Of a DNA stretch of 64,000 nucleotides, positions 1-11,967 are shown piece after piece. Below the pieces are notes generated by a model, which was not told where the DNA came from, searched no databases, and saw only the letters and a program-made list of their open reading frames with translations. Position numbers and translations under genes: made by a program. Source of the DNA: Heterobasidion occidentale (Eukaryota > Basidiomycota > Agaricomycetes > Russulales > Bondarzewiaceae); assembly GCA_039111635.1 (NCBI GenBank), contig JBCAQO010000002.1:620001-684000 (forward strand), written 5' to 3'. Each line of letters begins with the position of its first letter. The first letter of the stretch is position 1.

Positions 1-512
1 AATTTCAGACCTCGATGGCAATTCAACTTACCTTCAACATATTTCTCCATTGATGTACACGTTGCAGCCCCGGCTACGCCGGCAGCAACCTTTTGCAGTG
101 CAAGTACATCATACCCTGCATATCGTTTATCCATCTCTATATTCACAATGTTGTGTGAGCAAAAATACCGACAAGAAGCTTTGTACGCACGCATAGCTTC
201 ATTGTAGATCCACCGTTTGGTCCGTGCAACGATAGAACTCCTCGTAACGATTTTGGTCTAATAAACGATCAGAATACCAATGTCTAAACTGTGGGTCAAT
301 TACATCAACAGGAGACCTAATCCTGACCTGATGACGCCGCAACGATGCCACCGACCTGAGCGTGGGAACAGGGGACGAGTCAACGCCTGAAGACAACGAA
401 GCCGTACTCATGCGACATCGTATTTTCGTCGAAGCAGGGCGGATATGCAGAGCAGTGGAGATCCTGGCAATTATGCCGGAGAAGACTCTGAAGAATGTGG
501 GTGGGTTTTCAT
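1..512 (-). pseudogene. AIM9-like phosphotransferase, copy A, 5' part only (runs off left edge)
   Basis: This is the 5' end of a second copy of the gene at 1164-3193; the rest lies left of the window. The start is the ATG at 512-510, matching that of copy B. A last exon portion near 130-40 reads YAGYDVLALQKVAAGVAG, close to copy B's YAKFDVLALQKVAAGVAG. Against copy B it has an extra A directly after the start (AAAA for AAA), an extra T near 470 and an extra G near 221, so the N-terminal frame is broken as written. The copies also differ by many substitutions, so this is an older paralogue and not an assembly echo. Family knowledge: AIM9-type proteins are mitochondrial and have a kinase-like fold. 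I cannot tell whether the breaks are real decay or base-calling error. Confidence 0.5.
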
Positions 513-870
513 CGACCTGTTGCGTTGTGGGTGAACGTTTGAGGCTTTAAGATGGTTGTTCTAACTGCTATTCTCCCACAGTCAGCGCTAGTCAGCCCTT
601 AGAATGGTGAATAAAATCATCCACTTCAAGTATGGCATGAAGGTTTGTTCGAACTCACTCTAACTAAGCTGATCGTACATGGACTGTCCCAGAAACTATG
701 AAAAAGTCACCGATGGAAGCGGGAAACAGCGAAGTCACACATGTCATCGATATCCATATATTACATTATTTACTAAGTTCAACATCTTATTAAATAATTA
801 TAAGCACTTGATCCGGAGGTATCTGCCCGAAAAGTGAAATACCAATCCTTGGCAACCATTTCCTCCTCAC
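1..870. repeat. Tandem duplication unit A (5' exons plus promoter of AIM9-like gene)
   Basis: Positions 1-870 align with about 2715-3560. The match covers the first exons and continues about 350 bp upstream of the start codon, where long runs such as the stretch around 690-770 and 3390-3460 are nearly identical. Divergence grows towards the right end. The upstream regulatory region was therefore duplicated together with the gene. Confidence 0.75.
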
Positions 871-1163
871 GACATCCATACAGTGGCAAATGCTCGGAAA
901 CAATATCGAATCCTCCTCCATGCTCGAAGAATTTTCGGGATGTTTCTGACGCACTGCATGGTTGAATTTAAAAATAGCCTTCGCCTTGAGTTTACATAGA
1001 CTCAGAGACCTGTGTCTCAAACTGGCCGCGCTGGCAGACACTGCTTGTACTTGTACTCGTCCAAGAGCCTCAAGAGCCCTATCCGTTCACGCGAATACTG
1101 AAGATTTACCTACATTCTATGAGACTCGACTCGTCAAGTGATTTCTTCCATCCAAACCCAGGA
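870..1163. other. Short intergenic stretch between the two AIM9-like copies
   Basis: About 290 bp between the end of the duplicated promoter of copy A and the stop of copy B. An 83-codon minus-strand frame (790-1041) shows no recognisable domain and partly overlaps the duplicated promoter, so I do not call a gene. Confidence 0.4.
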
Positions 1164-3193
1164 TCAAGAGCCACCGAGACGAATGTAATCTACAGCAACG
1201 ATGACCAGGCTCCGTCCTGCAGAGGCCAAGGACCAGCGACCTTTCGTTCCAGTGTGGCGTAGGGCCTCCGCAGCGCGTTTCATGGACTCATACTCGTGTG
1301 GTTCAACAGCACCATCCTGTTGTACATGGAGCTTCTCCTGAACGGTCTCTACCCATTTCTCTCGAGCCGTCACTCGCCTCCAGACTTCCATTTGCCGCTC
1401 CTCTTCGGCCTTCGAGAAAGATATAGGACAAGGGACATCTGGTCCTGCGATATGTTTCCAATCGTCAGTCATTACGAGCAGAGCGTGCCGGAAAGCGGCA
1501 ATGCCGTCTGTCCATGTTCGTTCCGGCCCATTTAAACGGAGTGACATATGTCTGTAGCAAGGATGGCGGGTGATATTTGCATGTAGAGGATGGCGTTCCG
1601 AAACGGTCATCATATAGATTATAAGTCGTCCTGCAAGTTGCAATTGAAGCTTGGCTCTTCTTATTTCTGGAGACATCGTATCGAAGTCGTCGGGAAGGCG
1701 AGGAAAGTTTGGCTTCATGTCGATCATGGGCCTGTGTAGAGATACATGCGAGAGAACTCGGCTTGCATGAATCGAGGGCCGATCCAAGCTTCTGCCAGTC
1801 AATTATGCCAGTGAAATCGGAAACACCTTCTGCCCGAACCATGATGTTGCCGTCATAAAGATCAGGGTGCCAGAGATTGTTTGTGGGGAGAGATACTCCT
1901 TCCTTTGGTAGATTCAGAAAGGGAAGAGCGGCGAGGAAACGGTCGAGCGCTTCCATGTGAACATCAGGAGATGCATCGTCATCAGACAGACGGCATGGGT
2001 CATTGAGAGGGCGCGGTCGTGCGTAGGTTTTCAGCCATTGCTTTTCGCAATTTACGACGGCTCTTGCGTATGATTGAGTATCAGGCCCTGTGGGGGATGA
2101 TATGTCAAGAAAATGATACAGAGTTTCCGTTGAATCAGACTCACAAGGTCCCCGATCGATGTTCATTGAGACACGTTCGCCCCGCCAGAATTCCCTCTGC
2201 ACTGTTGGCCCGATGCGGTACCTCTCCGATGCTCCATCGTCCGGAAAGTCTTTGGCATACAGTGGACGTGCCTGCAGCTCAGGAGGGACATCTTCTTTAA
2301 AGTATAAGCTGCCGATCTGTGAAAACCTCTTTTCGATGAATAACTTCTCCATATCGACGACACGTCTGGTGAGTTCGGCTAAATCACCGCCCCTGATGGC
2401 CATCCAACGCTCTGTCAGAGCAACACCAGGGAGTCTATCCATGATTATATATCCTACGCCAATGGAATATTCGCTACCGTCACGACTCCAGGCAAGAACG
2501 CGTGGGGTCGGAATGTGAAGATGACGTGCCACATAGTCGAGCGTAGCCACTTCACTTGCGATGACTAGCTTCTGAGGGCCGACAATGGGACACGGGATGC
2601 GAACAATGACTTCCTTGTCATTGTCGAATCGCAGGAGAAACACTTTGTTGTAAGAACCTGAAAAGTATATAAACAGCATATCCGGGCAGTAGCTAGACCA
2701 TGAAGACGATCCGCCTTACCTTCTGCTATCTTCTCCATTGATGTACACGTCGCAGCCCCAGCCACGCCGGCAGCAACCTTTTGCAATGCGAGGACATCGA
2801 ATTTTGCATATCGTCTCTCCATCTCTATATTCACAATGTTACGTGGGCAAAAGTTCCAGCAGGAAGCCTTGTACGCACGCTTTGCTTCGTTGTAAATCCA
2901 TCGTTTAGTCGTGCAACGATAGAACTCCTCGTAACGATTTTCTTGATCTATTAAAGAGATCAGAACAGCTTCACCAGCCTGCAGGCCAATGAGACATGAT
3001 CCTGACCTGATGACAGCGCAACTTCGTTACCGACCTCAGCCGCGTTAGGAACAGGGGACGAGTCAACGCCTAAAGACAACGAAGCCGTACTCATGCGACA
3101 TCGTATTTTCGTCGAAGCAGGGCGGATATGCAGAGCAGTGGAGATCCTGGCATTATGCCGGAGAAGACTCTGAAGAATGTGGGTGGGTTTCAT
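1164..3193 (-). CDS. AIM9-like mitochondrial phosphotransferase (APH/protein-kinase fold), copy B
   Basis: Kinase-fold phosphotransferase of the fungal AIM9/FMP29 type, probably mitochondrial; the substrate is unknown. Start at 3193: the first about 35 residues are rich in Arg, Ser and Leu without acidic residues, as expected for a mitochondrial presequence. An intron lies at about 2658-2719. Visible motifs: VIVRIPCPIVGP (ATP-site strand), YIIMDRLPG (hinge), HPDLYDGNIMV near 1850 (catalytic H-x-D-x4-N loop) and GIIDWQ near 1800 (metal-binding Asp; the trailing WQ is typical of AIM9). The conserved segment after DWQ runs through all three frames: it is restored by adding one C at each of two GGCCC sites (GGG 1776-1778 and 1728-1730 on the plus strand). 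The C-terminal part in 1164-1726 is open. The two breaks are probably sequence error; otherwise it is a pseudogene. Confidence 0.75.
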
Positions 3194-3560
3194 CGACCTG
3201 TTGCGTTGTGGGTGAACGTTTGAGGCTTTAAGATGGTTGTTCTAACTGCTATTCTCCCACAGTCAGCGCCAGTCAGCCTCGAATGAATAAAGGTGAAAAA
3301 ATCATTCACTTGAAGTATGGCATGACGGTTTGTTCTGACGTACTTCAACTAAGCTGATCATATATGGCTGTCCAAAGACTATGAAAAGTCATCGATGGAA
3401 GCGGGAAACAGCGAAGTCACACATGTCATCGATATCCATATATTACATTATTTACTAAGTCAAGATCTTATAAAGTAATTCTAAGCGCTTAACCCGGAGG
3501 ATACGTTACCGAAAAGTGAAATAATTGACAAGCATTTCTTCCTCACGACGGGCCAACGAT
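2715..3560. repeat. Tandem duplication unit B (5' exons plus promoter of AIM9-like gene)
   Basis: Partner of 1-870. The promoter part, 3194-3560, is the upstream region of copy B. The remaining 3561-3834, up to the stop of the next gene, shows no coding signal. Confidence 0.75.
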
Positions 3561-3834
3561 TTGGCAGTAGGCTGGGTGTTTCTATATAAATTAACAATGA
3601 ACTACAACCCTGTTCGAAATTCGTAGGTAAGTGTCCGACTAGAAAACATCAGAATATAGTACTGCGTCTATGAGTTATATGGATGAAGAGATTGGCTGTG
3701 GATATACAGGGAAGGTAATAAGAAAAAGAGAGAGTCCAAATTCTCGCGAAAGATCAAGAAGCGTTGGCTACATATCCCGCGGTCAGCTCAACCATACCGG
3801 TTTATAGAAGATGGAACGTACCTTGACAGATAGC

Positions 3835-6800
3835 TCAAGATATAGACCTCCGCCCCGAACTTCGCGCCGCTCGCCGTTCAGCATCCCTGCATGTCTGGGA
3901 TGCGATATCAATATCTGCCATCCACATGTGACAGTCTCGCGCGGAGGGAGCTCGCAATGCGATCTTGTCGCCTCCTCGAGGGTATGCGATCGCGAGCTGG
4001 AATGCAAGATCATCTACGGGTCGAGCGTTTGATTCAATGGCCTCATCTCGTACTAGCACCGTGCGCACCTCTGCTTCCTGATATCTCGCGAACTTGGACC
4101 TCATATAGGGGGATAGGCTTGAAAAAGTTTGGAATTTCAGTCGGCTGAAAGTGAGGAATGCGCGGTGGCCTACCATTCGATATAGAGATTTTGCCTGCTC
4201 ATCCGTGAGGACGAGGATATCGCTGCACAGAAACGCGCGCAACTTCTTCCCGCTCTTCGTTTTCGACAGTGGACCCTCTTTAATTAGTTTCCGTTCTCCC
4301 ATATGGCGTGTAGGGGCAGTAAGGTCGAGCCGGCTGATTATGCACGCATGATCAGCCATAGACATTGGTCATTGACGAGAGCATAGCGTGACTTACCCTT
4401 GACCAATCCAGAGGTCTTGCGAGAGAGCTCTCAGACGTTCACGGCCTTCCTGTTCCCGTATCGTTTCATTGATGTGGCTCAGGATCTGCTCTGCGGTACG
4501 GAGGGCACGTTCCGTCGCTTTGCGATCTTGGTCTGGGTCCGTATAATGGAGTATCTATGGATGACATTTCAGTTATTATTGATCTGGGCCTGAAAAACTG
4601 TTGTCAGAGCTCACCTGTTTATTAGTAAGGGATATCGAGTGATTCTTTGCACTAAACGGGGCCCTTCAGTAAATAACTATGAATATCTGAAGTACTAAGA
4701 CATACTGGGTTCAAGTAAATAGCTCGATAGGTCTAGGTTCCGGATGGTGGGATCTTCTCTGAGTTTCTGAAAAGAGGCTCAGCGTCATCGATTGCAACGA
4801 AACTGGACAAGCTGCAGACCTGAAGATGTGCTCCTAGAGCAGGATTGATCTCTCGTAAAGATTGGAGCGCTTTGATCGACTGAGAATGATTGCTACAGTA
4901 TTCCTGGCAAAAGTAAGGGGGCACAGTATATTGCTCATGATGAACGAGCTCACGCCGTAGACCCGCATATTTGACATGTTCTGGTCGAGAATGTCGCCGA
5001 TTTGATCAATGTACAAGCGGCAATTTCTCTGTCGCTCCTCTAAGGAGCTCAAAAAAGTCTGCATCCCTATGTTAACAGGAATTTTCGACGAGGAAGTAAA
5101 CAAATGACGAACGGTGTTGGTCAATAAAATATCCTCAACGTTCGCAAAGATGACGGCAACCTCTTTCTGTTCCAGTATGCTGAGCATGCTCGCATAGAAT
5201 ATCTGCAGGCCCAGTACGTTCAGTGTCTCCCGAGAGGGTATATGAGCATTCTAACGACTTTACCTCCACTATCAGCTGTAAATCGCGAACATATGCGGCC
5301 TCAGTCGCAATGAACTCGAAGATCGCCTGTCCACAAGAGATTAAAGACGGACGTGCGCATGTCTGTTAAGCTCGACTTACTTCCTGGCGCCGTCGCTCAC
5401 GCTGCGGTATCTCGTCCAGGGCCGACTTGTCCACTAGGCTGGCCCACGACTGACGAAAAAGTCGAATCGCTATTCACTTCGATATTTCAGAAGACTCACC
5501 GAACCAAACGTAGGGCTGTTCTCCCGCACAGGCGTCGATTCGTTGCTGAGGATCGGACCAGAGATGATGGGCATGACCCTCTTCTCCGACTCGCCCACGG
5601 GGGTCCGACTGCGCCCCAATATGTGAAGCCAAGACGAATGCGACCGATTTTCACTCTCCTGTGATTTGGTGTGCCGAAGAGACTGTGGCGACGACGGAAC
5701 GGGGCTCAGGCTGCTGCTGTCGACAGAAGACGCGATCGACAGGCGATTGTTGATGCCTTCGCCCGTCGCCAGCTTGAACGCCTCGTACCGGTCAAAGGCG
5801 TCGTCCAGACGAGCGAACTCGTCACGGGTCGGCCGATCTCGATCGTGATCGCGATCCGGCACGGGTGGAAGGTCCTTGTCCGACGCCGTAGAAATCACCG
5901 ACACGCGGTTTGCAGCAGACGAAGGGACCGGCGGCGGTGGGCGACTCTTCTTGCCCGGGCTCGCCAGCACCGCCTTGCGCCGGACCGGCCTTGGTGGAGG
6001 CCGTCTCCCATCCTCCTTAACGATCAAACCCGCGGCCTCCAGCACCCTCTGCCGTTCGAGGACACGCGCCTCCCGGTCCGCCTTCCGCTGAGCCTCGGTC
6101 TGGCCTTCGTCTTCGTCATCCGAATCTGAAAAGGAGAGGTATTCTGAATCCGAGCTGTCGTCCCCGCTTACCAGTTCGCTGGAGCTCGTGCGGTCCGCGC
6201 TCGTCATCGTCGATGCCTCAGGTGTTGAAGGTAGTGCAGACTTGCGGTGAGCTTGTCCCACGTATTATGTGTAGTCCAGTATAATGTGTGTTTGTTTATT
6301 CGAGAGGTATACATGCAAGAAGAGAAAGGAAAAAAAGAAAGGAAGTATTTTAGCCTGTTTGCCAGCCAAAAGACATGTAAACAAGAAAGACTCAAGGGAT
6401 AAACGCTTGGTTGATCAACTAACCCTCGACGAGTTCCAGGTACGCGGCGGGCACAATGAAAACCACACCGCCCTGTTCTGCCTTCCACCAATCACCTTCG
6501 CTCTTGTCGACGATCGAAAGCGTGTCGCCTTCGGCGAAAGGCAGCTCGTCTGCATTGCCGCCTGTATAAGAGTAAACAGCCTTGGCTTTGACTGGAAAGG
6601 CCTTTGAGAGCGCGTAGATGACAAGGATACAGAAGGACACGCACCAGACTCGAACGACTGTACGTATGTCTTGGGGAAGAAGCCCGATTTACCGTCTCGT
6701 ACAACGGTGCCATACCACCAGTCTCCGCCCGACTTGGAGGGGTGGGCGGTAAGAACAAGGTTCTCACCGAATGCTGCGGAGTCCTCGAGTCAGCAAAACG

Positions 6801-9800
6801 AACCCTGTGAGATGTGACAAACAAGACGAACAGAGATCTTCTGGCCGTTGACCTTCATACGCGTACAAAGAACGCGTGCGGAATTCTGCCACAGAGCATG
6901 TTGTTAAAATCCGCCTATAGTCGTCCAATAGAGACAAATCTCACCAGTGGCCTTGTCGACGTCATCCAGCGGATTACTTTCTTCAATGATATCAACTTGA
7001 ATATTTGGTAAAGATTCGGGTTCGCTCTCCTGTTCATCCTCCTCGACCATCTTGTCCAACCCACTTGGCTCCCGGCTCAAGGGAACGCCATGATCAGCCG
7101 CCATCCCAGCGTACCAGTCCACAGAATGCCTGCTGTTCCCTCTCTGTACCAGTCTGAGGCCATCTACGGGAGAGTCAGGAGAGGGAGGCGAGACAGGCGT
7201 TGGTGCAGCGTTGATATCTGGGGGAGGGGCAATGTCACCGATGACACGCCCCGATACAGAAGAGGTGCTACGATCGTTCGTGACTGCCTTTCGCAACCGC
7301 GCGCCACTCTGAATTGCGCTGAGCAGGGCATTGCGCTCGCCAGCAGGGGCAGGCGTGGGCGCTGCCATCGCAGCAGGAGGCGGGGGCGCGCCAGGGGGTG
7401 GGGGTGGCGGGGGTGGCGGAGGTGCGCCTGAGTCAGCAGTCTGAGAGACTGAAGCGGGAGGCGCCGACGGTGGGGGCGGGGGAGGTGTCGGTGCAAATGG
7501 CGATCCAGGCTTGGGCGTGGCGCCTGCGCCTGCACCCGCGGCAGATTGAGGCCTGGCAGGTGGGAGGATGCTACCAAAGAGCTGCTGCGCGAGGCGGTTG
7601 CGTGTGGCACGCGAGGAATCGAGCTCGTCCTCGCTGTCGCTATTGTCGTCCTCTTTCTCGCGAACATCGCCCCAGTCCTCGTCACTATCGGCAGGGGCAG
7701 TCTGGTACGACGACTTGGCAGGCACGGGGCTCTTCGGAGGAGGGGGCACGCTGAATGCGGCTGGAGGTGCCGGAGCAGGCTGGGTCTGTGGCTTGAAGAA
7801 TGGGTTTGTACTACCGCTCATGGGGGAAACAGCAGCAGGGGATGCTGCAGCGCTGCCAGAGCTAGCGAGACGATTGAAAGGATTGTGTTTCGCCTTGTCT
7901 GCAGGGCTCCCAATGGACGATGCTGGAATTGGCGGGACAGGCGGAGGGGGTGGTGGAGGCGGTGCAGAGTCGGTAGAGGGAGCAGCCATAGAAGGTGCTG
8001 GAGTTGAAGCCCTGCTCCTCGCTTCCTTCCGTCTTGCGAATTCCTCTTCAGCCTTCCGCTGCTCCTCCGCCTCCTCAAGCTCCATCTGCCGTATCCTGGC
8101 CTCGCGCTCCTCCTTCTTCCGCTGCTCCTCCGCGTCCTTCGTGCGCCGCGCGGCCTCCTCGCTCCGCCGCCTGAGTAGCTCTTCCTCTCTCTGGCGCTCC
8201 TCTTCCTCCTCCTGCTCGAGCTGCCGGAAACGCGCGAGACGCTCTTCTCTTTGCTTCCGCAGCGCTTCCTCGCGCGCCTTCAGACGCTCTTCTTCTGGGT
8301 CGACCTCGGGGGCGACAGGCGCAGGGGGTGCGGGAGGCGCAGGGGAAGGTACGGGAGCGGACACAGGCGGTGCAGTGGGGGCCCGGGGAGCAGGCACCTT
8401 TCTCGGAGGCGGCGGCGCAGGGGCTCTCGGTTTCGGTGGCGGCGGGGCGGCAGGTTTTGCGACGACCGGAGTGGACGGGACGGATGCCGGGGGCGTCCTG
8501 CCCTCCTTGACGGCCTTCTCGCCCTCGAGCCGCTCCCGCCGCGCCTTCTCACGCTCTTCCGCCGCCTTCTCGGCTTCGCGCGCCTTCTCCTCGGCTTCCT
8601 TCTTCTCGCGCGCCAGCCGGTCTTCGACGCTCGTGTCCAGCTTGCTGCCCCCCGAGCCAGGCAACGGGGTGACGCCCAGGGCGGCCATGCGCTCGGCCAT
8701 TCGTCGCTCGGCCTGTTCACGGATAAAGGCTTTGCGCTCTTCCGGCGTCATGTTTTTCGTGGACGGAGCGGGGGACGCGTTCGGCGCGGGCGGCGGGGGT
8801 GGGGTTTAGAGATGTAGCTAGAAGGCGCAACGGGAGGGGGTGGGGGCGGAGGAGAACGTGCGGCAGGGGGGCTGCGCGGGCGGTCGTAGTCGCGCGTGCG
8901 TTCCCGCGAGTGCGAGCGTTCACGATACGACCTGTCCCTGCCATAGTCGCGATCGCGATCGCGTTCCCTGTCCCGGTCGTACCTGTCGTACTTATCCCGG
9001 TCCCGGTCGCCATCTCGCGAGTAACTGCCATGCTCCCGATCTCTATCGTCAAACCTGCCGAACCTGTCGTTCCGCTTGTCCCGCTCGCGATCCCAGTCCC
9101 TCTTGTCTCGCTCTTTGCGCTCTTCCCGCTCCTGGATCTTCTTCTCCACAGCGGGTACTTCCTCGTGCATCAGATGCAACAGCTCTCTCTCGAGCTTGCG
9201 TCGCTCCTCGTCAGTGCGCGCTGATCTCGGGCCACGCGTGTAATACTCCAGGTCTTCCTGAACATGCTTCACGCGACGCTGGAGATCTCGCATCTCACGC
9301 TCAAGAGCGTCGTCCTCTGCCGTCCGGTTGGCGTTGTCATCTGCGACGCGGTCAAGCATCTTCGCCGTGTTCTCCAGCTGACGCTTCATGTCCGACAGGT
9401 CGGAGGCGGGGTTGTCGCGCTCGCGCTCCGTGCGCACCGTGTTGCGGTCGAACTGGCGATTCCGCGGGGTGTAGTAGCTGCCCGGGGCCTCTGAGTCCGT
9501 GTGCTTGTAGACCGTCGCGTCCTGTCGTCCGCCGGCGCCCGGCGCACCTGACGACATGAAGGAGCGCTCCTTCATTCGCGAGACGGGGGCATCGAGGTTT
9601 CCTGGTGAGCGAGCGCGCGCATCGTTCTTAAGGACGTCCTTCAGGAAAGTGATGGAAGTATCAAGGTCGCGGTGGGAGGGTGGTACGAGTTCTGGGGGAA
9701 GCTCGTCGGGGATCTCGTTCCCGTTGAGCTCTGCAGCCCATGAGCAAGCAACAGACAATGGAGGTTCAAATCACATACTGCGATAGATCAGGCCCATAGC

Positions 9801-10718
9801 GACGTGGAACTCGGCCATGTTAAGTTTACCGCGGTTATCGCCGTCAGCGAGGGTCCTAAAGAGCTCAATAAGGACGATGATATAGAGCACAGAGTGAACT
9901 GCATAGCAGCCACGCACCAGATCCGAGCTAAGTCATCCTTGCCAAGCCCGCTCTGACCAAAGACCTCGATAGCAGTCCCACCATCGATGAATCCTGTCCC
10001 GCTCGCGTCCCATGCCCGGAAGATCTGGTCATAGCTCTTCTTCTCCCCCTTCGACAGCGCCCACGGGACCCTTGGGGCAGCGGTGCCCTTAACTTCCTGA
10101 TTGTGTTGCTGGAAGCTCTGCTGGAGCGAAAGACCGCCGAGCTGTTGCTGTGGTTGGAAAAGCTGTGGAGCGCCGGCAGCATTGTATGGCGAAGACTGAT
10201 TCGCGGGCAGGAAGGTGCTGGACATCATCTGCAAGCGCGGGTCTATGAAACCCGTCACCTGCGGAACCAGCGGCTGCAAGCCCCCCGACACGACCGGGGA
10301 AGCCAGTTGGCTGGGGTGCGAGCCCAGGACCGCCGAGAGCAGGCGACGGGCTAAGGAATCGACCTGGATGCTGTTGTTGCGCGCCTAGGAAGCCGCTCTG
10401 CTGAAGCTGCTGCTGCTGACCATACTGTGATGGGATGGGCGGCACGGGCGGGATCGGAGGTCGCTGTTGCTGTTGATTGAATCCTCCAGCGAGACTAGAG
10501 AATCCGGTCTGCTGGGGTACTAGACCTTGTACTCCGCCCGGATATCCTGTCTGCTGAGGCTGCTGGAATCCTGGAGGACGTTGCGCGGCGAATCCGGTGG
10601 GCTGCGGTGCAAGGCCGCCTTGCGGGTAGCCTTGCTGCTGAAAAGCGGGGTTCTGGTTCTGGAATCCTGTTTGAAGGGGATATTGGTAGCCAGGCTGGCC
10701 CTGGCCCCACTGCGCCAT
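3835..10718 (-). CDS. PAN1: Pan1/intersectin-like endocytic scaffold: EH, coiled coil, WH2, 2x SH3, RhoGEF DH-PH
   Basis: Endocytic actin-patch scaffold that also carries a Rho/Cdc42 exchange module, about 1,950 residues. Order from the start (MAQWGQGQPGY, 10718): Q/P-rich region with repeated QxTGF motifs; EH domain with EF-loop DGDNRGKLN (about 10050-9770); the basidiomycete Pan1 segment IPDELPPELVPP; coiled coil (9450-9100); an R/D/E-rich stretch; poly-Pro; a second coiled coil (8290-8030); WH2 helix LLSAIQSGARLRKA (about 7340); SH3-1 ending WWYGTVVRDGKSGFFP; SH3-2 with WWKAEQGG (6600-6430); DH domain (EAAYVRDLQLIVE ... LEPMQRITRYPLL); PH domain ending about 3835. An intron with donor GTTAGT (6420) and acceptor near 6268 joins SH3-2 to the DH half, so I treat this as one gene. 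Three homopolymer breaks interrupt it: C6 at 10281-10286, G4 at 8801-8804, T3 at 4618-4620. It could instead be two adjacent genes if that intron is wrong. Confidence 0.85.
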
Positions 10719-11967
10719 TGTCAGAGAGCAGACGTAGCAGTTACAGGATACAGCGACGAGGTGTCGATGGGCTTCAGCCACGCCTCGCCATTGCCCCCGC
10801 CCCAGTTTCGAGCGGAGCTGCAACCTTTCGTATATAGCCTTCAAGCGCCTCAAACTTTCGTCGTGCGCGTCGACTTGCCCTCTGCAAAATAATTTCCTTC
10901 CATCTGTTGGTGTTTCGCTCAGCTAACAACTTTCGTGAAATTAGTGAGTATGCTTCGTATCCGCTCCATGTACCAAGTCAAGGTCTCCATTACCCCTCGG
11001 GGCGTATCCATCTTGGAGGCCTGTTACGGTCGTGGAAGATTATCGTGGCCCGAGTCCGGCCTCCCAATGCGCGCCGTTATGGTGTCGCGTGGATTCGAGG
11101 ACGCTTGGGCTGCTTCGTCTCTGTAGAGTTGAGGTCAGTGTGCATGCTATCGTGTGTTTGTTACTGGGCTCGTAGTTCGGGGACAGACATCCTTTGTTTT
11201 CGTTCATATCGTCATCATTTAATTTGATTCTTGTGATTTTCGGCCCCTTCGCTGTGTATTAAACTCCTCGAGAGCCGTTTGAGTCTGTGAGTTACTGTGT
11301 TCGACGTTCTGAAATTTCCATGGACAGTGTTCGACCAGTTGTGGGCTGCTGGTCCGGCCTGAATGAACAGGACCGTCCCTATCCTCGACTCCAAATCTCT
11401 CGACGATTTCGGCAAGTCTGACGTGTAGTGCCATCTCCAACAATCCGCTCAATTCGCTTCCAGCGTTGCCTACGGTAGTATCCTCAAGAAATTCGAAGGC
11501 TGTACGGACTGGCGTGCACATGCCTGAACTCTCATCAGTGCTTCCGAGCGTGATTCCGCATTTTCTTCCTTGAAGCCTCATATTCAAATCACCTTCCAAT
11601 TGTCGGTGCTCTCACAGATGCTGGCCCATTCTGACTCGACGACCATGGTACGCAAGCCCGAAGTACTTCGGCCGGCCAGGTCGGGCCGAGCCATTCTGCA
11701 AGCCTCGAGCAACAGCATGCAACCCCGTCTCACGCTCTTCTTCTTCATCCCACAGTATCGTCGACATCATTCCGAGCCATGAAATAAGAAAAATAAAATT
11801 AACTGCAGTATTAGGAAGGGCCAACAAGTATGGAGATCGATAACCATCGATGAGCGTGAGAGGGCTACAAAACACGAAAAAAGCAAGCGTTAAGGTAAGG
11901 TCCCATCTCCCATGTTCATGCGGACCCCTTTGTCGCCTCCCTGCGCCCTCCACCTTTTACCACCTCC
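10719..11967. other. Intergenic region with one uncertain minus-strand ORF (11219-11599)
   Basis: About 1.25 kb between the PAN1 start and the end of the next gene. It should hold the PAN1 promoter; no TATA box stands out. A 126-codon minus-strand frame at 11219-11599 has ordinary amino-acid composition but no motif I recognise and no clear splice partners, so it is noted but not called. Confidence 0.35.

Noticed and set aside
1465..1800. Intron explaining the AIM9-like frame changes after GIIDWQ
   Set aside because: Conserved residues continue in each of three frames without any gap, and no donor/acceptor pair fits; two missing bases at GGCCC sites explain everything.
7568..8809. 413-codon plus-strand ORF opposite PAN1
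   Set aside because: It is the antisense of a GC-rich, Glu/Lys/Pro-rich coding region; its Ser/Arg/Gly composition mirrors the codons of the real gene and it has no motif.
10275..10300. Tiny intron explaining the PAN1 frame change
   Set aside because: It would be only about 24 nt, far below the 45-70 nt seen here; a miscounted C6 run explains it better.
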